From: Kribbella qitaiheensis
Lineage (GTDB): Bacteria; Actinomycetota; Actinomycetes; Propionibacteriales; Kribbellaceae
NCBI RefSeq assembly: GCF_014217565.1
Contig: NZ_CP043661.1
Span: 372,001-436,000, forward strand
Direction of reading: 5' to 3'
DNA length: 64,000 nucleotides
Shown here: piece by piece, positions 34,191 to 41,691 of the stretch
Layout of the letters: the number at the start of each line of letters is the position of its first letter
Position numbering within the stretch: position 1 is the first letter of the stretch
Made by a program: the position numbers and the translations under genes
The notes under the pieces: model-generated
Told to the model about the DNA's origin: nothing
Databases searched by the model: none
What the model saw: only the letters and a program-made list of their open reading frames with translations

Positions 34191-34472
34191 ATGAGTGACG
34201 CAACACGACGCGGATTCCTGGTGTTCGCGGGTGCGGGCACCGCGGCCGCGGTCGGCGCGGTCGCCGCGGGGCCGAAGCTGTTCGGCGACCAGCCGGACGC
34301 CGCGCCCGCGAGTACGCCGCTGCAGCCGGCCGACCTGGCGACGGCGGAGTCGTTCGTCGTCCACGTCAAGGACGTGAAGTCCGGGCAGCTGGCGATCCTG
34401 GTCGGTGACCGGGAGGTGCTGGTGACGGATCGCGAACTGGCCCAGCGACTGGCCGGAGCGGTCACCGCCTGA
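34191..34472 (+). CDS. Small Tat-signal protein
   Basis: A 93-residue protein. It begins SDATRRGFLVFAGAGTAAAV, with the twin Arg and hydrophobic stretch of a Tat signal and a GPK/AA region for cleavage. The rest (about 55 residues) includes VVHVKDVKSGQLAILVGDRE, a short fold of unknown role. GAGAGGGAAGGA is the ribosome site. Export folded by Tat suggests a cofactor or an escort role for a neighbour. It precedes the DUF4331 gene by about 150 bases. Confidence 0.8.
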   Translation: MSDATRRGFLVFAGAGTAAAVGAVAAGPKLFGDQPDAAPASTPLQPADLATAESFVVHVKDVKSGQLAILVGDREVLVTDRELAQRLAGAVTA

Positions 34473-34493
34473 GCGGTCGCCGTCCCAGCGCCT

Positions 34494-34549
34494 GAGCAGT
34501 CGGCGTTGAGCAGTCGGCGTTGAGCAGTCAGCGTTGAGCAGTCAGCGTT
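34494..34549 (+). repeat. Four tandem copies of a 14-bp unit
   Basis: GAGCAGTCGGCGTT occurs twice and GAGCAGTCAGCGTT twice, head to tail, followed by a partial fifth copy. It lies in the leader between the Tat protein and the DUF4331 gene. It may be a protein-binding array or a slippage product. Confidence 0.85.
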
Positions 34550-34625
34550 GAGCACCATCCAAAGCGGCTCCGGCAGACCGCTCCTTTGCAATGCATCTGC
34601 AGTTCCCATGGGAGGAAACCCAGAC

Positions 34626-36005
34626 ATGTCTTCGCATCGCGAAGCGCCGGAGATCTCGAAGGATCCGGTTGCCGACAACACCGACGTCTACGCGTTCGTG
34701 AGCCCGGACAAGCCGGACACGGTGACGCTGATCGCCAACTTCATCCCGTTCCAGAACCCGTTCGGCGGGCCGAACTTCTACGAGTTCGGCGACGATGTGC
34801 TTTACCAGATCCACATCTCCAACGGCGGTGACGGCAAGACGGATATCAGCTACCAGTTCCGCTTCCACGCCGAGATCCGGAACAAGAAGACCTTTCTCTA
34901 CAACACCGGCCCGATCACCTCGATCAAGGACACCACCTGGAACCGGCCGCAGTACTACTCGATCACCCGGGTCGAGCACGGCCGGTCGCGGATCCTGGCT
35001 CGCGACCTGGCCGCGCCGCCGGTCAACGTGGGCGTTCGTAGTACGCCGAACTACGCCAAGCTCGCCGGTCAGGCGATCCACACCTTCGGCACCAACCGGA
35101 AGGTGTTCGCCGGTCAGCGCGCGGACGGCTTCTTCGCCGACCTCGGCAGCATCTTCGACCTCGGCACCCTGCGGCCGTTCCAGATGGCGCACCTGATCCC
35201 GTCCGCCGCGGCGATGGGCGTCAACGGGTTGCAGGGCTCGAACGTGCACACGATCGCGATCCAGGTGCCGATCAGCGACCTGACCTGCGACGGCAAGACG
35301 CCGAAGGACGTGATGGACCCCAAGTCCGTCATCGGCGTCTACGCCTCGGCCAGCCGTCAGCAGTCCAAGATCCTCGACGACATCCTCGGTATCCCGGTCT
35401 GGCACGGCCCGCACAAGCAGGTCTCGCGGCTGGGCAACCCGCTGTTCAACGAGGTCATCGTGCCGATGGCCGAGAAGGACAAGTGGAACAGCCGGCCGCC
35501 GTCCGATGACAAGAAGTACGCGGAGTACGTGACCAAGCCTGAGCTGGCCGGGTTGCTGCCGGTGCTCTATCCGGGCGTGTTCCCGAGGCTGGCGGCGTAC
35601 AAGAAGCCTCGCGCCGACCTGGCGGCGATCCTGCTGACCGGCATCCCGAAGGGCGTAGTACCGGGGTTCCAGAACTACACGGGACCGGTGCAGGCCGACT
35701 TGTTGCGGCTGAACGTCGCCGTACCGCCGTCGAAGTCGCCGAACCCGCTCGGCCTGGTGGCGGGCGACGCGGCCGGATTCCCGAACGGGCGCCGGGTTTT
35801 CGACGACGTCGTGACCGTCGAGCTGCGGGCGGTGGCCGGACTGACGATCCCGCTGGTCGATCCGTCGTACACGATCGACGACGCGGCCGGTGCGATCAAG
35901 GACGGTACGTCGAACACGAACTCCGACTACCTGAAGACGTTCCCGTACCTCGGTACGCCGGCAGGCGGTTACCAGAGCAAGCCGGGCGTTCCGGCGGTGT
36001 CATGA
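34626..36005 (+). CDS. DUF4331 domain protein
   Basis: A 459-residue protein starting SSHREAPEISKDPVADNTDV, the constant start of the DUF4331 family. Conserved pieces include DTVTLIANFIPFQNPFGGPN, YQFRFHAEI, FAGQRADGFFADLGSIFDL and GRRVFDDVVTVELRAVAG near the end. The role of the family is unknown; members often sit with histidine-rich or metal-related genes. There is no signal peptide. The stop overlaps the next start (ATGA). It lies downstream of the CRP-like site. Confidence 0.92.
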   Translation: MSSHREAPEISKDPVADNTDVYAFVSPDKPDTVTLIANFIPFQNPFGGPNFYEFGDDVLYQIHISNGGDGKTDISYQFRFHAEIRNKKTFLYNTGPITSIKDTTWNRPQYYSITRVEHGRSRILARDLAAPPVNVGVRSTPNYAKLAGQAIHTFGTNRKVFAGQRADGFFADLGSIFDLGTLRPFQMAHLIPSAAAMGVNGLQGSNVHTIAIQVPISDLTCDGKTPKDVMDPKSVIGVYASASRQQSKILDDILGIPVWHGPHKQVSRLGNPLFNEVIVPMAEKDKWNSRPPSDDKKYAEYVTKPELAGLLPVLYPGVFPRLAAYKKPRADLAAILLTGIPKGVVPGFQNYTGPVQADLLRLNVAVPPSKSPNPLGLVAGDAAGFPNGRRVFDDVVTVELRAVAGLTIPLVDPSYTIDDAAGAIKDGTSNTNSDYLKTFPYLGTPAGGYQSKPGVPAVS

Positions 36006-36427
36006 CGCTCACCAATGCCGAGGAGAACCCGCATGCGGGCAAGGGATCGTCGGTCCTGCTCGACATTGGCGACGACGTGGGCGCGATCGTGATCACCCTG
36101 CCGGCCGACCTGGAAGACGTGGAGATCGAACGCCGCCCGGTCGGCTGGTCAACCGAGCCTGCAGCCGATCACGACCACGAGCCTGCAGCCGATCACGACC
36201 ACGGGCATGCTGAGGAGCACGGCCATGGGCATGGGGAGCACAGTCACCGCTTTCCGCACGTGGCGGTCGTGCCGCGTTCTTCGCCTGATGGAGAGTTGGT
36301 CCACTCGGCTGTCTTCTTCGACGTACCTGAGGGCAGCTACGAGCTGCATGCACTGCCCGACGGGCCCGTGCGACTCACGGTGGAGGTAACCGGCGGCCAC
36401 GTCACCGAGGCGACCTGGCCGGAGTAG
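36002..36427 (+). CDS. Histidine-rich putative metal-binding protein
   Basis: A 141-residue protein. The centre holds a dense cluster of His, Asp and Glu (ADHDHEPAADHDHGHAEE and HGHGHGEHSHRF), typical of nickel, zinc or cobalt chaperones or stores. The C-terminal part (AVFFDVPEGSYELHALPDG, VTGGHVTEATWPE) is a compact beta fold. Translational coupling to the DUF4331 gene suggests that it supplies metal to that protein or shares its regulation. Confidence 0.85.
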   Translation: MTLTNAEENPHAGKGSSVLLDIGDDVGAIVITLPADLEDVEIERRPVGWSTEPAADHDHEPAADHDHGHAEEHGHGHGEHSHRFPHVAVVPRSSPDGELVHSAVFFDVPEGSYELHALPDGPVRLTVEVTGGHVTEATWPE

Positions 36428-36433
36428 TACAGA

Positions 36434-36471
36434 GGGCTGCCGGGATGACCCCGTGCACATCCCGGCAGCCC
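36434..36471. terminator. Bidirectional hairpin terminator
   Basis: GGGCTGCCGGGATG pairs perfectly with CATCCCGGCAGCCC around a 10-base loop, between the convergent His-rich and CsbD genes. A TGTTT follows on the plus strand. Confidence 0.8.
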
Positions 36472-36512
36472 TGCCTGTTTCGGCACCCCGCTGAACCGCG
36501 GGGGCGTTCGGG

Positions 36513-36686
36513 CTACTTCTTGAAGGCGTCCTTGACGTTCTCGCCGGCGCTCTTCAGATCGGCCTTGGTCTGGTCGGTCCTGCCCTCGGCCTCGAGGTCC
36601 TTGTTGCCGGTCAGGTCTCCGATGACCTCTTTGGCCTTGCCTGCCAGCTCTTCGGCGGCGTTCTTGGCCTTGTCTGCGATACCCAT
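36513..36686 (-). CDS. CsbD-family stress protein
   Basis: A 57-residue very hydrophilic helical protein (MGIADKAKNAAEELAGKAKE, GDLTGNKDLEAEGRTDQTKA). CsbD proteins are general-stress (SigB-type regulon) proteins of unknown biochemical role. It follows the Asp23 operon on the same strand, about 90 bases downstream, and likely shares its stress control. Confidence 0.92.
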   Translation of the reverse strand: MGIADKAKNAAEELAGKAKEVIGDLTGNKDLEAEGRTDQTKADLKSAGENVKDAFKK

Positions 36687-36775
36687 TGCTGTCAACTCCT
36701 GTTGATCGACCGGCCCGGTGGAGCCGGTGTCCGTGGGATTCCCTGGTCGGGCCCGCTTGTCCACCGCGCGCGGGG

Positions 36776-37346
36776 TCACTGCACGCGGCTCGTGGGTTTG
36801 GTGCCGCGGGCGACGCGTAGCTCGATCCGGTGGTGGAGGTCGTCGCGGCCGATGACGCGGTGGAGGTCGTCGGCGGTCAGTTCGGCCGCGGCCCGTACGG
36901 CGTCGAGGTCGGTGGCGGGCTCCAGGGTCGCGGTGAGTTCGGCGACGAGCTGGCCGCGATCCAGGACGATTCGCCCGGAGCCGCTCCGGATACCCGGCGT
37001 TTGCGCGAGCACCTTGGCGGCAGTGGCAGCGGCGGCCTTCGCATCGGCGGTGAGGCGTCCGGTCGCGTCGCTGCCGGTGAGGCGGAGTTGGCCCGTGCCG
37101 CGGCGGGGGAGGTGCCGGGACAGCCAGCTGAGACCGAGGCCCACCAGGAGCAGGCCACCGAAAGCTGTTGCCCAAGGCCACCAAGACGTCCGCGGCAGGT
37201 CGGTGAGCGCACTGATCTCGAGCCGGGCCGGCGACGTCGGGGATCAGGTCGTAGCGCCAGCCGAGCGCGGCTGCTCCCGCCGCGATCAGTACGCCGGCGA
37301 TCGCGAAGGCGGCGATCCGATCGAAGGCGACGAGCCCGCGACGCAT
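36776..37346 (-). pseudogene. AmaP-like Asp23 membrane anchor, one-base frameshift
   Basis: The N-terminal helix (FDRIAAFAIAGVLIAAGAAALG) and the rest (ISALTDLPRTSWWPWATAFG, LLLVGLGLSWLSRHLPRR, then the cytoplasmic LRLTGSDATGRLTADAKAAA and AELTADDLHRVIG) are in different frames. They meet near 37235 in a GGCCCGG stretch. Removing one base gives a continuous 189-residue protein with two helices and an Asp23-like tail. This is the membrane-anchor type that holds Asp23 complexes. The break may be a sequencing error. Confidence 0.75.
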
Positions 37347-37347
37347 C

Positions 37348-37878
37348 TCAGTTCTCCTCGACGGTGACCCGGGCGCGAACCCGGGGGAGCGGTGTGACGG
37401 TTTGCAGCCGCTGTCCGATCGCGGCGGTCAGGTCGTCGCGGACCTGGCTCGCGTTACCGGTCGCAGTCGCGGTTACCCGCAGTCTGTGTCGCCGGGCCTT
37501 GGTGCCTGCCGCGGTGACCGAGTCGATGGTCGTAGCAGTGTCCGTGGCCAGCCGGGCCGCGTCGCGGTAGCGGATCCAGACACCGGCGTCGCCGACAGCC
37601 AGGTGGGTGGTCTTGCGCGGCTTCACCGCGGCGATCAGGAACCAGACCCCGATCAGTATCGCGGCGATTCCGGCGGGGATCATCCAGTCGACCGGCTTCA
37701 GCACCGAGGCTTTGCCGAACAGCCACTCCAGCCATGAGGTCCCGCCGATGGCACCGGCCGAAACGAGCGCGTCGCGGACGCCGACGGCGCCGACAGCGGT
37801 GACGGCAAGAGCGCCGATGATGCCGGCTGTTGCGGCGGCGGGTAGGGCGACCGGCTTTTTCGCTGGTGTGCTGGTCAC
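37348..37878 (-). CDS. DUF6286-type membrane protein of the Asp23 locus
   Basis: A 176-residue protein. Two helices span residues 12-35 and 66-86 (AAATAGIIGALAVTAVGAVG, DWMIPAGIAAILIGVWFLIA). A cytoplasmic domain follows with HLAVGDAGVWIRYRDAARLA and RVRARVTVEEN at the end, an Asp23-like Rxxx-AV fold. It is packed between the AmaP-like gene and an Asp23 gene and overlaps the latter by four bases. Confidence 0.8.
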   Translation of the reverse strand: MTSTPAKKPVALPAAATAGIIGALAVTAVGAVGVRDALVSAGAIGGTSWLEWLFGKASVLKPVDWMIPAGIAAILIGVWFLIAAVKPRKTTHLAVGDAGVWIRYRDAARLATDTATTIDSVTAAGTKARRHRLRVTATATGNASQVRDDLTAAIGQRLQTVTPLPRVRARVTVEEN

Positions 37879-38303
37879 TCCACCCTCCTCGGGATCTTGG
37901 TGCTCGGGATTTCGACAGCGGAGATGTCCACGCTGACCGCGTCGATGACCAGCCCGGTGAGGTGGGTGACGGTGCTGCCTACCCGGCCGCGAATCTCGGC
38001 GGCCAGCTCAGCGAGCGGATGTCCCCACTCCACGGCGACCTCGACGGTGAGCCGGGCTCGTTGTCCGGCCAGCAGCGCGTTCGCCTTGGGCAGGTCGTGT
38101 CGGAAGGTCGCCTCCTGCCGCAGTACGCCACGAGCCTCCAGCGCGGAGGCTTCAGCAATCCGTTCGACCACGCGGGGGCTGATGATCAACGCGCCCCGGT
38201 CGCCAGGTTCACCGCGATCGCCAGGACCGCCCGGATCGCCGCGGTCGCCCGGATCGGGCTCGATCGGCTCGACGCTCGGGGCGGCGAGGGCGGTGTCAGC
38301 CAC
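37875..38303 (-). CDS. Asp23/Gls24-family envelope stress protein
   Basis: A 142-residue protein with a Pro/Gly/Asp repeat region at residues 15-38 (EPDPGDRGDPGGPGDRGEPG) and then an Asp23 domain: ISPRVVERIAEASALEARGV, TVEVAVEWGHPLAELAAEIR, VTHLTGLVIDAVSVDISAVE. Gls24 proteins assemble at the membrane and protect against envelope and pH stress. The repeat is a collagen-like low-complexity linker. Confidence 0.9.
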   Translation of the reverse strand: MADTALAAPSVEPIEPDPGDRGDPGGPGDRGEPGDRGALIISPRVVERIAEASALEARGVLRQEATFRHDLPKANALLAGQRARLTVEVAVEWGHPLAELAAEIRGRVGSTVTHLTGLVIDAVSVDISAVEIPSTKIPRRVE

Positions 38304-38478
38304 GGCCGCGGCGTGACATCAGGTCGTCCAGCCCTTTGGTGCCGTCGGTCAGGTACCGGCCGACGGCGAATCCGACCGCGCCCAGTACGAGCGCCAGCAG
38401 GAACCCGCCGAAGCCGCCGGCTGCCGCGGCGATGGCGATCAGCAGGCCGGCGAACAGGCCGATGGTCGAGGTGTTCAC
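38296..38478 (-). CDS. Small Gly-rich membrane protein (DUF2273-like)
   Basis: A 60-residue protein with two hydrophobic stretches (GLFAGLLIAIAAAAGGFGGF, ALVLGAVGFAVGRYLTDG) and a basic tail (MSRRGRG). It matches the DUF2273-type small membrane protein usually found between Asp23 genes. It overlaps the next gene by eight bases. Confidence 0.85.
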   Translation of the reverse strand: MNTSTIGLFAGLLIAIAAAAGGFGGFLLALVLGAVGFAVGRYLTDGTKGLDDLMSRRGRG

Positions 38479-38504
38479 GAGTTCTCCTTGAAGTGGTGCG
38501 GCTG

Positions 38505-38981
38505 TTACTGGACGCGGCGTTCGGCGGGGGTGTCGTCGGGAGTGTCGTCGTCTTCGCCTTCGAGGTGGATGTCGCTGACGGCGATATTGACCTCGGTGAC
38601 CTCGAGGCCGGTCATTCGCTCGACCGCGGAGATCACATTGCGCCGGATGCCCTGGGCCAGATCCGCGATGCTGACGCCGTACTCGACGATGATCTGCAGG
38701 TCGATCGCGGCCTGCCGCTCGCCGACCTCGACCGTGACGCCCTGGGACAGGTTCGTCTTGGAGCCCGGGATCCGGTCCCGGATCATCCCGACCGTGCGCG
38801 CCGCGGTACCGCCGAGGTCGTAGACGCCGCTGACCTCGCGGGTCGCGATGCCGGCGATCTTCGACACCACCGTGTCGGCGATCGAGGTCTTGCCCTGGGA
38901 ATCGGTGCTGTCGGCAACCAGCTCCGCGGCCGGCTGTCCGACCGGCTTGAGCGTGGATCCGGTGGGGGTGTTCTGGCTCAT
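38505..38981 (-). CDS. Asp23/Gls24-family envelope stress protein
   Basis: A 158-residue Asp23 protein. The N-terminal third is a variable region. The domain has TSIADTVVSKIAGIATREVS, VYDLG, QGVTVEVGERQAAIDLQIIV and EYGVSIADLAQGIRRNVISA, and an acidic C-terminus (EGEDDDTPDD). It is the first gene of the five-gene minus-strand operon and lies divergent from the ECF sigma gene at 39186. Confidence 0.92.
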   Translation of the reverse strand: MSQNTPTGSTLKPVGQPAAELVADSTDSQGKTSIADTVVSKIAGIATREVSGVYDLGGTAARTVGMIRDRIPGSKTNLSQGVTVEVGERQAAIDLQIIVEYGVSIADLAQGIRRNVISAVERMTGLEVTEVNIAVSDIHLEGEDDDTPDDTPAERRVQ

Positions 38982-39185
38982 CGGTGCATCCTTCGATTCG
39001 GAGTACGGGATGGTTTGTCTTCGGTAGGACGACGGGCTCGGATGGTTCGTCACGGCGGGTTCGGTGTGAGCACGATCACCAGCTGGGTACTGAAAGCAGC
39101 GTGACATCTGCGAGGCTGGCGTCGTCTCTATTTCAACGGGCGCGCCGATACGTGCCCGCGGATCAGGGCGCGGAGGAGGAAATCG

Positions 39186-39791
39186 GTGACGACCGCTGAC
39201 GCGGCAGGTTCTGGGGCATCGGTGGCCCCGGCTCCTGGTGGCCTGGCCGAGTTGGACGAGGCAACTCTGGTCGCCAGGGCGCGCGACCGTGACCCCGCCT
39301 CGTTCGAGCTGCTGGTCCGCCGTTACCAGCGGCGCATCTACTCACTTTGCCTACGGATGCTCAACGGCGCCAGCGGTGAGGCCGAAGATGTTGCGCAGGA
39401 AGTGTTCCTGACTGCCTGGCGACGGCTCCCGGAGATCGAGTACGACGGTGCCTTCGGCAGTTGGCTGTATCGCACGGCGACCAACAAGTGCCTGACGATC
39501 CTCCAGCGGCGCAAGCCGGTCGACGAGATCGATGAGCACAACACCCCGATCGAGACCGGCGTCGACGGTGACCCGGCGCGGGCGGTGCACAACAGCGAAG
39601 CGATGAGAGCCCTCACGCTGGCACTCGCGCAGCTGCCACCGCCACAACGAGCCTGTTGGCTGCTGCGCGAGGTGCACGGCAGGTCGTACCAGGAGATCGC
39701 CGACCTGGTCGAGACGACACCAACAGCGGTCAGAGGCCGGATAGCCCGAGCACGAGCAGAGCTGGTGGAGGTGATGAAGCCATGGAGATGA
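39186..39791 (+). CDS. ECF RNA polymerase sigma factor
   Basis: A 201-residue sigma factor. Region 2 has DPASFELLVRRYQRRIYSLC and EAEDVAQEVFLTAWRRLPEI. Region 4 has LAQLPPPQRACWLLREVHGR and SYQEIADLVETTPTAVRGRI. It starts at a GTG. The stop overlaps the start of the next gene, its probable anti-sigma factor. Its position, divergent from the Asp23 operon, suggests that it transcribes the Asp23 genes. Confidence 0.93.
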   Translation: MTTADAAGSGASVAPAPGGLAELDEATLVARARDRDPASFELLVRRYQRRIYSLCLRMLNGASGEAEDVAQEVFLTAWRRLPEIEYDGAFGSWLYRTATNKCLTILQRRKPVDEIDEHNTPIETGVDGDPARAVHNSEAMRALTLALAQLPPPQRACWLLREVHGRSYQEIADLVETTPTAVRGRIARARAELVEVMKPWR

Positions 39792-40342
39792 AGCCCACGC
39801 AGGAGACCGCTCACCTGCTGCCGTGTGGTCGCAGCGTCGAGGATGTCTGGGACGACCTCGAAGCCGGACGGGTCACCGACCACGCTCTCCGCTGCCCGCA
39901 TTGCACTACGGCGCGGGCCGGCCTGGATGAGCTGACCGAAGCCACCCGCTTGCTGATCGACGACCCGATCGAACCGCCGGTCGGGTTCCTGGACAAGATC
40001 ATGACCGCGGTGCGGGCCGACCTCAGCCTCGGCCGGTCGATCCCGCTCACCTCGCAGGTGGACGTCTCGACGTACGCCCTGGCCGCCGTACTGCGGTATG
40101 CCGTCGATGGCGTCGACGGGGTCCGCGCCCACGAGTGCCGGATCGAGGTGGCGCCGGACAACCCAGGGGCTGTCCGGGTGTGGATGTCGGTGGCGCTGCG
40201 ATTCGGTTCTGGGCAGGTCACCGCGCTGGACCAGGCCAGGCATCGCGTCGCTGCCGCCTTGCCCGAGAGGATCGGGCTGGAGCTCGAGACGCTGGACTTC
40301 GAGGTCGTGGACGTGTGGATGGAGCCGGGAGAGCAGCGATGA
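39782..40342 (+). CDS. Zinc anti-sigma / Asp23-like fusion protein
   Basis: A 186-residue protein. Residues 34-41 (HALRCPHC) give the His-x3-Cys-x2-Cys signature of zinc-binding anti-sigma (ZAS) domains, with Cys15 as a possible fourth ligand. Residues 80-175 form an Asp23/Gls24-like domain (VDVSTYALAAVLRYAVDGVD, VRVWMSVALRFGSGQVTALD, DFEVVDVWME). The overlap with the sigma gene supports a sigma/anti-sigma pair. The fusion would tie sigma release directly to the Asp23 complex. That mechanism is inference. Confidence 0.82.
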   Translation: MEMKPTQETAHLLPCGRSVEDVWDDLEAGRVTDHALRCPHCTTARAGLDELTEATRLLIDDPIEPPVGFLDKIMTAVRADLSLGRSIPLTSQVDVSTYALAAVLRYAVDGVDGVRAHECRIEVAPDNPGAVRVWMSVALRFGSGQVTALDQARHRVAAALPERIGLELETLDFEVVDVWMEPGEQR

Positions 40343-40716
40343 GCGCCGGCAGTCTCCTACCGCCCGGCCTTCGCGCCGAGATCCGCGCTGCAGAGGGTGC
40401 CGCGGGAGCTGCCCGTGCCGTGCCCGGCGTAGTACGGCTGCAGCCTGGGGTCTGGGGATTGCTGCGCCAGTTCGCCACGCAGGCCTGGACGCAGGCCACC
40501 GGCAAGCCGCTGCCTGATATCGGCGGCGTCGACGCGGACCTCACCGCCGAACAGCTCCGGATCGACCTGCGGGTCGTGGTCAGCATCTTCTACCGGGCAG
40601 CCGACGTCGGCGAAGCGGTCCACGACGCCGTCATGGCCGCGGTCGCACCGATGACAGACAGGCCGCTGCAGGTCCGCGTCCACATCGTCGAGATCGACCT
40701 CGAGCCGGGAGGTTAA
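40339..40716 (+). CDS. Asp23-like protein
   Basis: A 125-residue protein. The variable first half (GVVRLQPGVWGLLRQFATQA) is followed by an Asp23-type second half (LRIDLRVVVSIFYRAADVGE, VHIVEIDLEPG). The start overlaps the previous stop (ATGA). It belongs to the sigma/anti-sigma operon and probably joins the same membrane assembly. Confidence 0.75.
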   Translation: MSAGSLLPPGLRAEIRAAEGAAGAARAVPGVVRLQPGVWGLLRQFATQAWTQATGKPLPDIGGVDADLTAEQLRIDLRVVVSIFYRAADVGEAVHDAVMAAVAPMTDRPLQVRVHIVEIDLEPGG

Positions 40717-40740
40717 CGGGCCGGCGGGTTGGCTTCGAGG

Positions 40741-40761
40741 GTTACATTGGCTATGTTACAT
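40741..40761. promoter_or_regulatory. Repeated GTTACAT half-sites
   Basis: GTTACAT occurs twice with a 14-base period, 34 to 54 bases before the diiron oxygenase start. It looks like a TetR-type operator or a direct-repeat activator site in the promoter. Confidence 0.4.
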
Positions 40762-40794
40762 CTGTAGTGTCTTATTAGCCGATGGACAGCGGAG

Positions 40795-41685
40795 ATGATC
40801 CCGATGCCGGACCAGCTCGTGGAACAAGCATCTGAACGCCTCCTCGCTTCGGCGGCGCGGTTGTCGCGGGACCCGATGACCGAGATCGACTGGGAGGCGC
40901 CGGTCGACGATCTCTACGGGCTGTCGCCGGAGTGGAGCACCCTGTACGGAACGGCGTACTGGGAGGAGCTCAGCGAGGAGCAGCGGCGCGAGTTGAGCCG
41001 GCACGAGGCCGCGTCGGTCGCCAGTACCGGGATCTGGTTCGAGCTGATCCTGCAGCAGCTGATCCTCCGGGACGTGTACTCCACCGATCCGGCGAGCAGC
41101 GAGTTCCAGTGGGCTCTGACGGAGGTCGCCGACGAGTGCCGGCACTCGATCATGTTCGCGCGGGCGACCGGCAAGCTCGGAGCGCCGGTTTACCGGCCGT
41201 CGTTCGCGACCCGGGAGCTCGGGCGGCTGTTCAAGACCCTGGCTGTCGGGGAGGCCGCGTACGCGGCGATCCTGGTGGCCGAGGAAGTCCTCGATGTGAT
41301 GCAGCGTGACTGGATGCGCGATCCGCGCGTTCTCCCGCTGATCCGTCAGGTGAACAACATCCACGTCGTCGAGGAGTCCCGGCACATGATGTTCGCCCGG
41401 GACGAGACCCGGGAGGCGCTGGTCGGTGCCGGCCGTACGCGGCGCTGGACCAGTGCGCTGGTGATCGCCATCGCGGCCTGCGTGATCGTGAAGGCGATGG
41501 TCAATCCGGCGGTCTACGCCAACGTCGGTCTCGACAGCGCGCGAGCCGTTCGGGAGGCAGCGGGCAACGAGCACCATCGAGCGCTGATGCGGTCGAGCTG
41601 CGCTGGTCTGATGGAATTCCTCGGCTCGACCGGCCTGCTCACCGGACCCGCGGTGCGCATCTATCGCCGCGTCGGACTGATCTGA
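40795..41685 (+). CDS. AurF-family diiron oxygenase
   Basis: A 296-residue helical protein of the AurF (p-aminobenzoate N-oxygenase) family. The iron ligands lie in SRHEAASVASTG (Glu71), VADECRHSIMFARA (Glu114, His117) and HVVEESRHMMFARDE (Glu194, His197). These enzymes oxidise amines or other small substrates with O2 and need two electrons per turnover. The adjacent ferredoxin-flavin reductase, six bases downstream, is the natural electron source. The substrate is unknown. Confidence 0.9.
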   Translation: MIPMPDQLVEQASERLLASAARLSRDPMTEIDWEAPVDDLYGLSPEWSTLYGTAYWEELSEEQRRELSRHEAASVASTGIWFELILQQLILRDVYSTDPASSEFQWALTEVADECRHSIMFARATGKLGAPVYRPSFATRELGRLFKTLAVGEAAYAAILVAEEVLDVMQRDWMRDPRVLPLIRQVNNIHVVEESRHMMFARDETREALVGAGRTRRWTSALVIAIAACVIVKAMVNPAVYANVGLDSARAVREAAGNEHHRALMRSSCAGLMEFLGSTGLLTGPAVRIYRRVGLI

Positions 41686-41691
41686 CCTGCG

